A stretch of DNA of 64,000 nucleotides from Candidatus Competibacteraceae bacterium (GTDB lineage: Bacteria; Pseudomonadota; Gammaproteobacteria; Competibacterales; Competibacteraceae), in contig CP065007.1 of the NCBI GenBank assembly GCA_016699715.1, positions 1,736,001 through 1,800,000 on the forward strand, in the 5' to 3' direction. The notes below the pieces were generated by a model. That model searched no databases, was not told where the DNA came from, and saw only the letters and a list, made by a program, of their open reading frames with translations. Of the stretch, positions 55,695 through 64,000 are shown piece after piece; position 1 is the stretch's first letter, and each line of letters opens with the position of its first letter. Position numbers and translations under genes: made by a program.

Positions 55695-58600
55695 TTACGA
55701 GGCGGAACCTTCCTGGCCGCGACCCAGCCAGCGTTCGAGCATATCCGCCAGATCGCGGGGCTGTACCGGCTTGGAAATGTAGTCGTCCATGCCGGCTTCG
55801 AGACATTTCTCCCGATCGCCCTTCATGGCATTCGCCGTCATGGCCACAATGGGCACCGTCGGGCGGAGCACCCCGGATTGCGGGGCGCGGATCGAGCGGG
55901 TCGCTTCGTAACCATCCATCTCGGGCATCTGACAGTCCATGAGCACCAGGTCGTAGGGAATGTCCCGCAGCGCCGCAATGGCCTCTTTCCCGTTGGCGAC
56001 GGCGTCGGCTCGATAGCCTAGCTTCTTCAAGATGGCCAGCGCCACCCGCTGGTTGATCACATTATCCTCGGCCAGCAGAATGCGGACACGGCGTCGGGTC
56101 ACCTCGGTGATCAGATGCCGGGTGATCATCTGGTCCGCCGTCCGTTCCCGCGCCTGCGTCACTCGACTCCGGATCATCGCCAGACACTCGTGCAGATGAG
56201 ATTGGCGCACCGGCTTGGTGAAATAGCCGACAAAACCGATTTTCTGTAAGCGGGTCGCGTCACCCCGCTGGCCCATTGAGGTCATCATGACCAGCGGCGT
56301 GCGCTCCACTTCCGGGCATGTCTTGATGCGGCGACCCAGCTCGGCGCCATCGACTTCCGGCATCTGCATGTCCAACAGCGCGACATGAAACGGATCGTCC
56401 TCCCGCGCCGCCTGGCGCAACAACGTCAGCGCCTCGTCGGCATGGGTGGCCTCGGCGAAGCGGCAGTGCCACGAATTCAACAGCGTCGTTACCAGCAACC
56501 GGTTGATCTCGTGATCATCGACCACCAGCACTTTCATCCCTTCCAGATCGACCTGCGGTTGATCTGGAATCAACGGCTTGGCCTGTTTGCCGAACACCAG
56601 CGTAAACTGAAAAGTGGAACCCCGCCCTTCGATGCTGTCCACACTGATGCGACCGCCCATCAGTTCGACCAGTTGTCTGGAAATCGCCAGGCCAAGACCG
56701 GTTCCACCGTATTTGCGGGTGGTCGATCCGTCCACTTGGACGAACGGCGCGAATAGCGCGCCGACGCGATCCGAAGGAATGCCCACCCCGGTGTCGCTCA
56801 CTTGGAACGACAGGGTAACCTGTCGGTCGTTCTCCGCCGCCACGCCCACGCGAATGGTCACATCGCCCCGGCTGGTGAACTTGACGGCGTTCCCGACCAG
56901 ATTGATGAGGATCTGCCGCAAGCGACCGGGATCGCCGCGTAGTAGCAGGGACGGTGCCCCCGGATCAATCAGGCAATTCAACTCCAAACCCTTTTCCTGC
57001 GCCTTGACCGCCAGCATCTCGACTGTATCTTCCACGGTGGTGCGCAGGTCGAAATCCAACATCTCCAGTTCCAGCTTGCCGGCCTCGATCTTGGAAAAAT
57101 CCAGGATTTCGTTGATGATCGCCAGCAGTGATTCGGCGCTGGACCGCACGATCTCGGCGTACTGGCGTTGTTCGGGGTTCAGATCCGAATCCAGCAGCAG
57201 GCCGGTCATGCCGATCACCCCGTTCATCGGCGTGCGGATTTCGTGGCTCATGTTGGCCAGAAATTCGCTCTTGGCGCGGTTGGCGGTTTCCGCCAGCTCC
57301 TTGGCTTGATTCAGCATCGTCTCGTATTGTTTCTGCTCGGTGATGTCGGTGATAAACCCATGCCAGAGCACGCTGCCGTCCGGCTCGCGCTGGGGCATCG
57401 AGTTACCATAGCGCCACTTCACGACCCCACCGGCCAGGATGACTCGAAACTCGCACTTCCACTGTTGCAGGGTTTCCGCCGATTCGAAAGTAGAGGCTCT
57501 GACCCGCTCCAGGTCATCCGGATGCACCGTATCGAAGATCGCGCTGGCATCGTCGTGGACCTGTTCGGGCTCTAGCTGGAATATCGAGCGAATCCCTTCG
57601 CTGGTGTAGGGCAGGCCGACGAGGCCGTTGGGAAACATTTTGAATTGATAGAGCATCCCGGGAACCTGGGAGGCGATCTTGCTCAAGCGCTGTTCGCGCT
57701 CGCGCAAGGTGTCCAGTGCCGTCCGGTTGCGCCGTTGCGAGGCTCGCAGAAAGAGCAGCAACACCGTCAGCAGCAGGGTGATGAGAATCGGTGCCAGACG
57801 GTTCCGGGCGATCTGCGCCAGCCAGCGCTGGGCCGCGATGTCCACGCCCAGCACGGCGAGCGGCCGACCAGACTCTCCGACCACCGGGGCGAAGCTGCTA
57901 AACCAGGTTCCCCAGGCATCGGTTTCCGGGCCTTCCACCGCGAAACCGCCCCGCTCGAATATCCCAAGTAGCACCGGCGTCGCCGCCCGGTACTCCTGCC
58001 CCGGCGGAGATTCGTCCGGGGAACCGGGCGGTTCGGAATCCGCCAGGAAAACAATCCGCTCACCCTCCCGACGCATGAGATAGTAGAAACGGACGTCTTC
58101 GGCGGCCTGGCGCAAGCGCATGAGCTGCTGTTTCAGGCGCGGGTAGTCCGGAGCCGTCAGATCGGAAGCCTCGCCCGCCAGTCGGGCGATACGCTGTTCA
58201 TTGACGGCGGCGACGCCGGCTTTGGCCAAGGTCAAAATCTGCGCCATTTGCTCCCGGTGGGTGGATTGTCCCACCCACTCGGTGGCGACCCAACCGACGA
58301 TCAACACCGCGACCAGCGGCGGTAGCAGCAGATTTTCACGCTGCTGGAGAAACGGGCGGTTGGCGACGACAGGCCGGGTGGCTTCGGCATACCCCCAAAT
58401 TCCCAGGGCGATCATCCCCGCCAGTACCCCGCGCAGGAGTTGGACTGGAAAACCGGTCAGGATCAGAAAGGACTCGTGGTTGAGCACCGAAGCCGGGAAA
58501 AATGCCGTTTTCGGTACGATGGCGCCGGTGGCGAGCGCGTACAGCGCCATCGCCGCGGCGGCGAAGCCGAGCGCGCCGCCGCCGGAACGGGAGCCGTTTC

Positions 58601-59039
58601 GATAGCGCCACAATACTCCGGCCGACCACAACCCGCCGGTCAGCCCCAAGGCGTAGCGGACTCCGGCGTTCAAACCCGCCATCCCCGTCAGCGCGCCCGC
58701 CAACGCCAGCGCCAGCAGCGGCAACGCGATCCAGCGTCCCGGCACCCGCCCGCCCAGCGCGGCTGTCCCAGCGCGGCCGAACTCCAACAGGCACAGAAAC
58801 GATGCCGCCATGACCGCAAGCCGTAGCCCGGCGAAGGCGGGAGGGTCGCCCGCGGACAACGCCAGCATATCCAACCATTCGTTGCCGCCGTGCAGCGCAC
58901 CGAATCCCATCAACCAGGCCCACGGCCACGCGGCGCCGGCGCGGTGCCGCAAGGGAGAGGCGATCACGGCCAGCAGGACGAAACTCAAGCCGTAGAGAAA
59001 AAAAACATAGTCTATCCGTGCCGCAAGAAAATGGGTCAT
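55695..59039 (-). CDS. Membrane hybrid histidine kinase, PAS-HisKA-HATPase-REC-REC
   Basis: A 1,114-residue sensor. The N-terminus (1-225) has about seven hydrophobic helices; a further helix pair near 230-460 encloses a periplasmic segment (QSTHREQMAQILTLAKAGVAAVNEQRIA...). A PAS domain (PGMLYQFKMFPNGL, about 480-580) precedes HisKA with His599 in NMSHEIRTPMNG, HATPase (NLVGNAVKFTSRG, DTGVGIPSDRVG) and two receiver domains with Asp890 (LLDMQMPEVDG) and Asp1035 (LMDCQMPEMDG). No Hpt domain is present, so a separate partner is needed. The ATG at 59039 is preferred; the longer frame overlaps draT. The signal is unknown. Confidence 0.92.
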   Translation of the reverse strand: MTHFLAARIDYVFFLYGLSFVLLAVIASPLRHRAGAAWPWAWLMGFGALHGGNEWLDMLALSAGDPPAFAGLRLAVMAASFLCLLEFGRAGTAALGGRVPGRWIALPLLALALAGALTGMAGLNAGVRYALGLTGGLWSAGVLWRYRNGSRSGGGALGFAAAAMALYALATGAIVPKTAFFPASVLNHESFLILTGFPVQLLRGVLAGMIALGIWGYAEATRPVVANRPFLQQRENLLLPPLVAVLIVGWVATEWVGQSTHREQMAQILTLAKAGVAAVNEQRIARLAGEASDLTAPDYPRLKQQLMRLRQAAEDVRFYYLMRREGERIVFLADSEPPGSPDESPPGQEYRAATPVLLGIFERGGFAVEGPETDAWGTWFSSFAPVVGESGRPLAVLGVDIAAQRWLAQIARNRLAPILITLLLTVLLLFLRASQRRNRTALDTLREREQRLSKIASQVPGMLYQFKMFPNGLVGLPYTSEGIRSIFQLEPEQVHDDASAIFDTVHPDDLERVRASTFESAETLQQWKCEFRVILAGGVVKWRYGNSMPQREPDGSVLWHGFITDITEQKQYETMLNQAKELAETANRAKSEFLANMSHEIRTPMNGVIGMTGLLLDSDLNPEQRQYAEIVRSSAESLLAIINEILDFSKIEAGKLELEMLDFDLRTTVEDTVEMLAVKAQEKGLELNCLIDPGAPSLLLRGDPGRLRQILINLVGNAVKFTSRGDVTIRVGVAAENDRQVTLSFQVSDTGVGIPSDRVGALFAPFVQVDGSTTRKYGGTGLGLAISRQLVELMGGRISVDSIEGRGSTFQFTLVFGKQAKPLIPDQPQVDLEGMKVLVVDDHEINRLLVTTLLNSWHCRFAEATHADEALTLLRQAAREDDPFHVALLDMQMPEVDGAELGRRIKTCPEVERTPLVMMTSMGQRGDATRLQKIGFVGYFTKPVRQSHLHECLAMIRSRVTQARERTADQMITRHLITEVTRRRVRILLAEDNVINQRVALAILKKLGYRADAVANGKEAIAALRDIPYDLVLMDCQMPEMDGYEATRSIRAPQSGVLRPTVPIVAMTANAMKGDREKCLEAGMDDYISKPVQPRDLADMLERWLGRGQEGSAS

Positions 59040-59073
59040 GGGCCTGTTGCACACGGTCCGATCAGACCGGCTT

Positions 59074-59949
59074 TCAACACAATCTTTCCACCTCGTAAAT
59101 CCCACCGACCACCACGTACTCGTCCTCGCCCTTCAGCATCCCCGGCAGCATCCGGTTATAGAAAAACACCTTGGTCAGTGGGACTTGCGCCCGCAGCAGA
59201 TGGTCGCCGAACTCCTCGGCGCGCTCGCGGCGGACGCTGAAGGAACTGAGGTTGTTGAGCAGCACGATCCAGCGCCGGCGTTCAGGTTTGGCCAATACCT
59301 GGTCGTCGCTGAAGCGGTTGAAGCCGCGATACAGATTTAGATGAGTCACCGCCGGCTGCTGGCGTCGCTGTTCGTACTGGCCATAGGCATACAGCAGGTC
59401 GAGTTGCGCTTCCAATGCGTTGGTGTTGTACAAGCCCCGGCTGCACGCCTCCAGAAAGTGCATGTAGGTATCGTCCCGGACGCGGTCATCCAGCAACCCC
59501 CCGTGAAAGCGCGCCAACAGGCCAAAGCGCGATTCCACCCAGGCTTTCAGCACCGCGCCTTCCTGACCGTTGGGATCGAAAGCCCAGCCGCGCACCATGC
59601 GCAGGTAATCCGCCCGCCCGCGCAGCTTGCGCCGACCTGGCGTCAGACCCACTTCCTCCAGCGCCTCCAGCCGAAAGTACACCGTCATGTAGTCCACGAA
59701 CCGCCGCGCCCGCTCGCCCGGTTCGGCCAACAGATCCAACGATCGAAACAAGCGGTGATGCAATTCCGCCACCCCGTCCAGCAACAATGGGGCCGGATGG
59801 CGCTGAAAAGTCAGACCACCCAGGATCATCGCCGGCAGGTTACAGCGGTTGATCGGCAGGTAGGAACCCTTGGGCAGGCGCGGTCCGCTGCCATCGACCG
59901 GCGCCGCAACCGCATTGTTATCAACCCGACAAACCGTCGCGATTGTCAT
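59074..59949 (-). CDS. draT: NAD+-dinitrogen-reductase ADP-ribosyltransferase DraT
   Basis: A 291-residue enzyme that transfers ADP-ribose from NAD+ to Arg100 of NifH, switching nitrogenase off in response to ammonium or darkness. Family signature: LPINRCNLPAMILGGLTFQRHPAPLLLDGVAELH, and NLYRGFNRFSDDQVL with LLNNLSSFSVRRERAEEFGDHLL near the C-terminus. Divergent from nifHDK. Its first codons overlap the nifH NifA site. The reversing hydrolase DraG is not in this window. Confidence 0.95.
   Translation of the reverse strand: MTIATVCRVDNNAVAAPVDGSGPRLPKGSYLPINRCNLPAMILGGLTFQRHPAPLLLDGVAELHHRLFRSLDLLAEPGERARRFVDYMTVYFRLEALEEVGLTPGRRKLRGRADYLRMVRGWAFDPNGQEGAVLKAWVESRFGLLARFHGGLLDDRVRDDTYMHFLEACSRGLYNTNALEAQLDLLYAYGQYEQRRQQPAVTHLNLYRGFNRFSDDQVLAKPERRRWIVLLNNLSSFSVRRERAEEFGDHLLRAQVPLTKVFFYNRMLPGMLKGEDEYVVVGGIYEVERLC
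59916..59931. promoter_or_regulatory. NifA upstream activator site of nifHDK
   Basis: TGT-TATCAACCCG-ACA, an exact TGT-N10-ACA match centred about 125 bp upstream of the predicted nifH start. It lies inside codons 7-12 of the divergent draT gene. Confidence 0.85.
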
Positions 59950-60023
59950 GTCTGGTTTCGATCCTGGTTGTCTCTGACAACAGTTGCGGATTATTAAACA
60001 AGGGGTTATCTACGAATCTTTCT

Positions 60024-60038
60024 TGGCACGGCGTTTGA
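60024..60038 (+). promoter_or_regulatory. Sigma-54 promoter of nifHDK, imperfect -12
   Basis: TGGCACG-GCGT-TTGA: the -24 half is a perfect consensus but the -12 dinucleotide reads GA instead of GC. Position 93 bp downstream of the NifA site and about 53 bp before the nifH ATG is right for this promoter. The mismatch could weaken closed-complex binding and increase NifA dependence. Confidence 0.72.
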
Positions 60039-60091
60039 AGCAGGACATGTGAAAGCAAGGTTCATCATTCAGCGACCGGAGAGCTAAAGCA

Positions 60092-60979
60092 ATGATACGT
60101 CAATGCGCAATTTACGGGAAAGGCGGCATCGGCAAGTCCACCACCACCCAGAACCTGGTGGCCGGTTTGGCCGCCGAGGGCAAGAAAGTCATGATTGTGG
60201 GTTGCGATCCGAAAGCCGATTCGACCCGACTGATCCTGCATGCCAAAGCCCAGAACACCATCATGCAGATGGCCGCCGATGCGGGCACCGTCGAAGATCT
60301 GGAACTGGACGATGTGTTGAAAGTGGGTTACGGCGGCGTTCGTTGCGTCGAGTCCGGCGGCCCGGAACCCGGCGTCGGCTGCGCCGGGCGTGGCGTCATC
60401 ACCGCGATCAACTTCCTGGAGGAAGAAGGCGCCTACGAGGAAGAACTCGACTTCGTGTTCTACGACGTGCTGGGCGACGTGGTGTGCGGCGGTTTCGCCA
60501 TGCCCATTCGCGAAAACAAGGCGCAGGAAATCTACATCGTCGTATCCGGCGAGATGATGGCGATGTACGCCGCCAACAACATCGCCAAGGGCATCTGCAA
60601 GTATGCCACTTCCGGCAAGGTGCGCTTGGCCGGGCTGATCTGCAACTCGCGCAAGACCGACAAGGAGGCCGAATTGATTCAGGCGCTGGCCGAGAAAATG
60701 GGCACCCAAATGATTCATTTCGTGCCGCGCGACAATGTGGTGCAACGGGCGGAAATTCGCCGGATGACCGTCATTGAGTACGACCCCACCGCCAAGCAGG
60801 CCGATGAATACCGTGACCTGGCGCGCAAGATCGTGGAAAACAAGAAACTGGTCATCCCCAAGCCGCTGACCATGGATGAATTGGAAGACTTGCTAATGGA
60901 ATTCGGCATTCTCGACGAGGAAGACGAGTCCATCGTCGGCAAGACCGCCGCCGCCGAAGCCACGCTGGCCCCTGCCTGA
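60092..60979 (+). CDS. nifH: Nitrogenase iron protein NifH
   Basis: A 295-residue dinitrogenase reductase that hydrolyses ATP and passes electrons to the MoFe protein. P-loop GKGGIGKSTTTQN near the N-terminus; [4Fe-4S] ligands Cys97 (GVGCAGRG) and Cys132 (DVVCGGF); Arg100 is the ADP-ribosylation target of DraT. DLELDDVLKVGYGGVRCVESGG matches molybdenum NifH. First gene of the nifHDK operon; nifD starts 21 nt later. Confidence 0.99.
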   Translation: MIRQCAIYGKGGIGKSTTTQNLVAGLAAEGKKVMIVGCDPKADSTRLILHAKAQNTIMQMAADAGTVEDLELDDVLKVGYGGVRCVESGGPEPGVGCAGRGVITAINFLEEEGAYEEELDFVFYDVLGDVVCGGFAMPIRENKAQEIYIVVSGEMMAMYAANNIAKGICKYATSGKVRLAGLICNSRKTDKEAELIQALAEKMGTQMIHFVPRDNVVQRAEIRRMTVIEYDPTAKQADEYRDLARKIVENKKLVIPKPLTMDELEDLLMEFGILDEEDESIVGKTAAAEATLAPA

Positions 60980-61000
60980 GGCTCACTGGAGTACACAATT

Positions 61001-62476
61001 ATGACCATGAACCGCCAAGAAACCGAACAACTGATTCAGGAAGTGCTGGAAGTTTACCCGGAAGCCACCGGCAAGCAACGCGCCAAGCATCTGATGGTCA
61101 ACGACCCCTCTCTGGAAAAATCCAACAAATGCATTGTGGCCAACAAGAAGGCATTGCCCGGCGTGATGACCGCGCGCGGTTGTGCCTACGCCGGCGCCAA
61201 GGGCGTGGTGTGGGGACCGGTCAAGGATGTGGCCAACATCTCGCACGGCCCGGTCGGCTGTGGGCAGTTTTCCCGCGCGGGTCGCCGTAACTACATCACC
61301 GGCCACAGCGGCGTCAACGTGTTCGGCGATATGAACTTCACTTCCGATTTCCAGGAAAAGGATGTGGTGTTCGGCGGCGACAAGAAGCTGGCCAAGCTGA
61401 TTGCCGAAATCGATACCCTGTTTCCCCTGGTCAAAGGCATTACCATACAGTCGGAATGCCCCATTGGCCTGATCGGCGACGATATCGAAGCCGTGGCCAA
61501 GAAATCGGCCAAGGAAATCGACAAGGTGGTGGTGCCGGTGCGTTGCGAAGGTTTTCGCGGCGTCTCCCAGTCCCTCGGCCACCATGTTGCCAATGACTCA
61601 TTGCGTGACTGGGTACTGCACGGCCGCGATGAAGACGACAGCTTCAAGTCCACGCCTTACGACGTGGCGATTACCGGCGACTACAACATCGGCGGGGACG
61701 CCTGGAGCTCGCGGGTTCTGCTGGAGGAAATCGGCCTGCGAGTCATCGCGCAATGGTCCGGCGATGGCTCGATCCCGGAAATGCAAACCACCCGCCACGC
61801 CAAGCTGAATCTGCTGCACTGCTACCGCTCGATGAACTACATCAGCCGGCATATGGAAGAGAAGTACGGCATTCCCTATATGGAATACAACTTCTTCGGG
61901 CCGACCAAAATCGCCGAAAGCCTGCGCAAGATCGCGGCGTTTTTCGACGACACCATCAAGGAAAACGCCGAACGCGTCATCGCCAGGCATCAACCGGTCA
62001 TGGACGCCATCATCGCCAAATACCGCCCCCGGTTGGAAGGCAAACGGGTGATGTTGTTTGTCGGCGGTCTGCGGCCTCGCCATGTCATCGGTGCCTATGA
62101 AGATTTAGGGATGGAAATCATCGGCGCCGGCTACGAGTTCGCCCACAACGACGATTACGACCGCACCTTCAAGGAAGTGCAGGATGGCGCGCTGATTTAC
62201 GACGACGCGACCAGCTTCGAGCTGGAATCCTTCGTGGAACGGCTGAAACCCGATCTGATCGGCTCCGGCATCAAGGAGAAATACGTATTCCACAAGATGG
62301 GTATTCCATTCCGGCAGATGCACTCCTGGGATTACTCCGGTCCCTATCACGGTTATGACGGCTTCGCCATCTTCGCCCGCGATATGGACATGACGATCAA
62401 CAATCCCTGCTGGAAAAATTTACAGGCTCCCTGGAAACGCACCCGTACTGAAGCAGTGGAGTCGGCGGTTGCCTGA
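61001..62476 (+). CDS. nifD: Nitrogenase MoFe protein alpha chain NifD
   Basis: A 491-residue catalytic subunit. FeMo-co ligands Cys274 (LLHCYRSMNY) and His441 (MHSWDYSGPYHG) are present, as are P-cluster cysteines in ARGCAYAGAKG, GPVGCGQFS and SECPIGLIGDD, and the Gln/His pair in GVSQSLGHHVAND near the active site. These residues mark the molybdenum type rather than the vanadium or iron-only enzymes. Confidence 0.99.
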   Translation: MTMNRQETEQLIQEVLEVYPEATGKQRAKHLMVNDPSLEKSNKCIVANKKALPGVMTARGCAYAGAKGVVWGPVKDVANISHGPVGCGQFSRAGRRNYITGHSGVNVFGDMNFTSDFQEKDVVFGGDKKLAKLIAEIDTLFPLVKGITIQSECPIGLIGDDIEAVAKKSAKEIDKVVVPVRCEGFRGVSQSLGHHVANDSLRDWVLHGRDEDDSFKSTPYDVAITGDYNIGGDAWSSRVLLEEIGLRVIAQWSGDGSIPEMQTTRHAKLNLLHCYRSMNYISRHMEEKYGIPYMEYNFFGPTKIAESLRKIAAFFDDTIKENAERVIARHQPVMDAIIAKYRPRLEGKRVMLFVGGLRPRHVIGAYEDLGMEIIGAGYEFAHNDDYDRTFKEVQDGALIYDDATSFELESFVERLKPDLIGSGIKEKYVFHKMGIPFRQMHSWDYSGPYHGYDGFAIFARDMDMTINNPCWKNLQAPWKRTRTEAVESAVA

Positions 62477-62485
62477 AACCCGTCG

Positions 62486-62533
62486 GTTGGGTGAGGCCAC
62501 AGGCCATAACCCAACATTCTCACCGTGTTGGGT
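62486..62533 (+). repeat. Alternative hairpins between nifD and nifK
   Basis: GTTGGGT occurs at 62486-62492 and 62527-62533, and its complement ACCCAAC at 62509-62515 can pair with either. The two stems are mutually exclusive and sit in the 87-nt nifD-nifK spacer, the second ending 30 nt before the nifK start. Confidence 0.6.
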
Positions 62534-62563
62534 TACGCGCTTCGCGCTAATGAGGATTTAGTC

Positions 62564-64000
62564 ATGCAAGACGTTGAAACCATTAAAGCGGGCTATCCGC
62601 TATTCAATACCGAGGAATACCAGGAATCTTTTGTCGGCAAACGGGTGTTTGAGGAAGCGCCTCCACGCGAAAAACTGGAAGAAGTGTTTCAGTGGACGAC
62701 CACGGAGGCTTACAAGGAACTGAATTTCCAGCGCGAGGCGCTGACCATCAACCCGGCCAAAGCCTGTCAGCCCTTGGGTGCGGTGTTGTGCGCGCTCGGC
62801 TTTTACAAGACCCTGCCTTATGTCCACGGCTCGCAGGGCTGCGTGGCCTATTTCCGCACCTATTTCAATCGCCATTTCCGCGAACCGATTGCCGCCGTCT
62901 CCGACTCGATGACCGAAGACGCGGCGGTCTTCGGCGGACAAAAGAACATGTTCGAGGGCCTGGAAAACTCCAAGGCCATGTATCAGCCGGAAATGATTGC
63001 GGTATCAACGACCTGTATGGCGGAAGTCATCGGCGACGATCTCAACGCCTTCATCGCCAATGCCAAGAAGGACGGGCGGGTGCCGATGGATTTCCCCACC
63101 CCGTTCGCCCATACCCCCAGCTTCGTCGGCAGCCACACCACCGGCTGGGACAACATGATGGAAGGCATCCTCCGCTACTTCACCCTGAACTCGATGGAAG
63201 CTAAGACGGTCGGCAGCAACGGCAAGATCAACATTGTGGCCGGTTTCGAGACCTATCTTGGCAATCTCCGTGTGATCAAGCGGATGCTGAAGGAGATGGA
63301 CGTCGATTACACCTTCCTGTCCGATCCCGAGGAAATTCTCGACACTCCGACCGATGGCGAATTTCGCATGTACGCGGGCGGCACCACGCAGGATGAGATC
63401 AAGGACGCGCCCAACGCCATCGATACGCTGTTGCTGCAACCGTGGCAGTTGCCCAAGACCAAGAAGTATGTGCAGGAGACCTGGCAGCAACCCGTCAGTG
63501 CGATTCGCCCGCCCATGGGGCTGAGTTGGACCGACGATTTCCTGATGAAGGTGTCGGAACTCACCGGCAAGCCGATCCCCGAGTCGCTGGCCCTGGAACG
63601 CGGTCGGCTGCTGGACATGATGACCGATTCCCACACCTGGTTGCATGGCAAGCGCTTCTCGGTCTATGGCGATCCCGATTTCGTGACCGGCATGTGCCAG
63701 TTCCTGTTGGAGCTGGGCGCCGAACCCCTGCATGTGCTGTGTCACAACGCCAACAAGCGTTGGACCAAGGACATCACCAAGCTGCTCAAGGCTTCGCCCT
63801 ACGGTCAGGACGCCGAAGTGCATACCGGCAAGGATCTCTGGCATCTGCGTTCGCTGGTATTCAGCAACAAACCCGATTTCCTGATTGGCAACTCCTACGG
63901 CAAGTTCATTCAGCGCGACACCCTGCACAAGGGCAAGGAACATGAAGTTCCGTTGATTCGGATTGGTTTCCCGCTGTTCGACCGTCACCACCTGCACCGT
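62564..64000 (+). CDS. nifK: Nitrogenase MoFe protein beta chain NifK, 3' end outside window
   Basis: 479 codons are present of about 520; the frame runs off the right edge. P-cluster ligands are visible in NPAKACQPLGA, GSQGCVAYFR and STTCMAEVIGDD, with the serine in PSFVGSHTTGWDNM. Forms the alpha2-beta2 MoFe protein with NifD. The ATG at 62564 follows GAGGA. Confidence 0.98.
   Translation, partial: MQDVETIKAGYPLFNTEEYQESFVGKRVFEEAPPREKLEEVFQWTTTEAYKELNFQREALTINPAKACQPLGAVLCALGFYKTLPYVHGSQGCVAYFRTYFNRHFREPIAAVSDSMTEDAAVFGGQKNMFEGLENSKAMYQPEMIAVSTTCMAEVIGDDLNAFIANAKKDGRVPMDFPTPFAHTPSFVGSHTTGWDNMMEGILRYFTLNSMEAKTVGSNGKINIVAGFETYLGNLRVIKRMLKEMDVDYTFLSDPEEILDTPTDGEFRMYAGGTTQDEIKDAPNAIDTLLLQPWQLPKTKKYVQETWQQPVSAIRPPMGLSWTDDFLMKVSELTGKPIPESLALERGRLLDMMTDSHTWLHGKRFSVYGDPDFVTGMCQFLLELGAEPLHVLCHNANKRWTKDITKLLKASPYGQDAEVHTGKDLWHLRSLVFSNKPDFLIGNSYGKFIQRDTLHKGKEHEVPLIRIGFPLFDRHHLHR

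Noticed and set aside
59944..59984. Further TGT...ACA pairs near the nifH promoter
   Set aside because: The spacings are 5 or 8 bases, not 10, so they do not match the NifA site; only 59916-59931 does.
59940..60060. A sigma-54 promoter for draT on the minus strand
   Set aside because: No GC-N10-CC arrangement with a GCAA/GCCA context was found, so draT probably uses another promoter type.

Overview
The window (64 kb, GC-rich apart from some intergenic and mobile DNA) looks like the chromosome of a nitrogen-fixing gammaproteobacterium. NifL and NifA are encoded together, NifA lacks the cysteine-rich linker of oxygen-sensing NifAs, and there is an Rnf complex, a DraT enzyme and a high-potential iron-sulfur protein. 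Purple-sulfur-bacterium relatives or the Competibacter lineage would fit, but the genus is inference. The left edge cuts a RimK-like ligase and the right edge cuts nifK.

Nitrogen fixation lies in three blocks. Block 1 (3.9-12.8 kb) has rnfABCDGE plus rnfH on the minus strand, divergent from nifLA. Block 2 (48.8-51.8 kb) has nifB, two [2Fe-2S] ferredoxins and nifQ. Block 3 (59.1-64.0 kb) has draT divergent from nifHDK. Each block carries exact TGT-N10-ACA NifA upstream activator sites and -24/-12 sigma-54 promoter elements. NifA should therefore drive the electron supply (Rnf), the cofactor pathway (NifB, NifQ), the nitrogenase itself and its own operon. DraT can ADP-ribosylate the conserved Arg100 of NifH.

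The 17.7-30.9 kb region is a chromosomal integron. A rightward intI, broken by an amber codon, is followed on its left by an array of minus-strand cassettes with recognisable attC sites: an MDR oxidoreductase, a small membrane protein, a DUF4160/DUF2442 pair, a DUF2938 protein, an acyltransferase, HicAB and a secreted protein. The array is invaded by a group IIC intron placed precisely in an attC site, an IS982-type element with a 7-bp target duplication, an ISKra4-type element nested in an IS5-type element, and a 122-bp MITE-like palindrome with an 8-bp target duplication. A highly structured, gene-less unit of about 152 bp occurs three times: once next to the presumed attI and twice exactly at the GTT crossover point of an attC. 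It behaves like an ORF-less cassette.

Other blocks are a GABA catabolism set (gabT, gabD, a PuuR-like regulator and a nitrilase), a fatty-acyl/CoA set (two enoyl-CoA hydratases, an ADP-forming CoA ligase and an RpiR regulator), and an unusual amine cluster (two PLP decarboxylases of different folds, an ATP-grasp ligase and a C45 autoproteolytic acyltransferase). There are also a TAXI-type TRAP transporter with two binding proteins, a classical DctPQM TRAP transporter, two universal stress proteins and a hybrid histidine kinase. No rRNA, tRNA or CRISPR array was seen.
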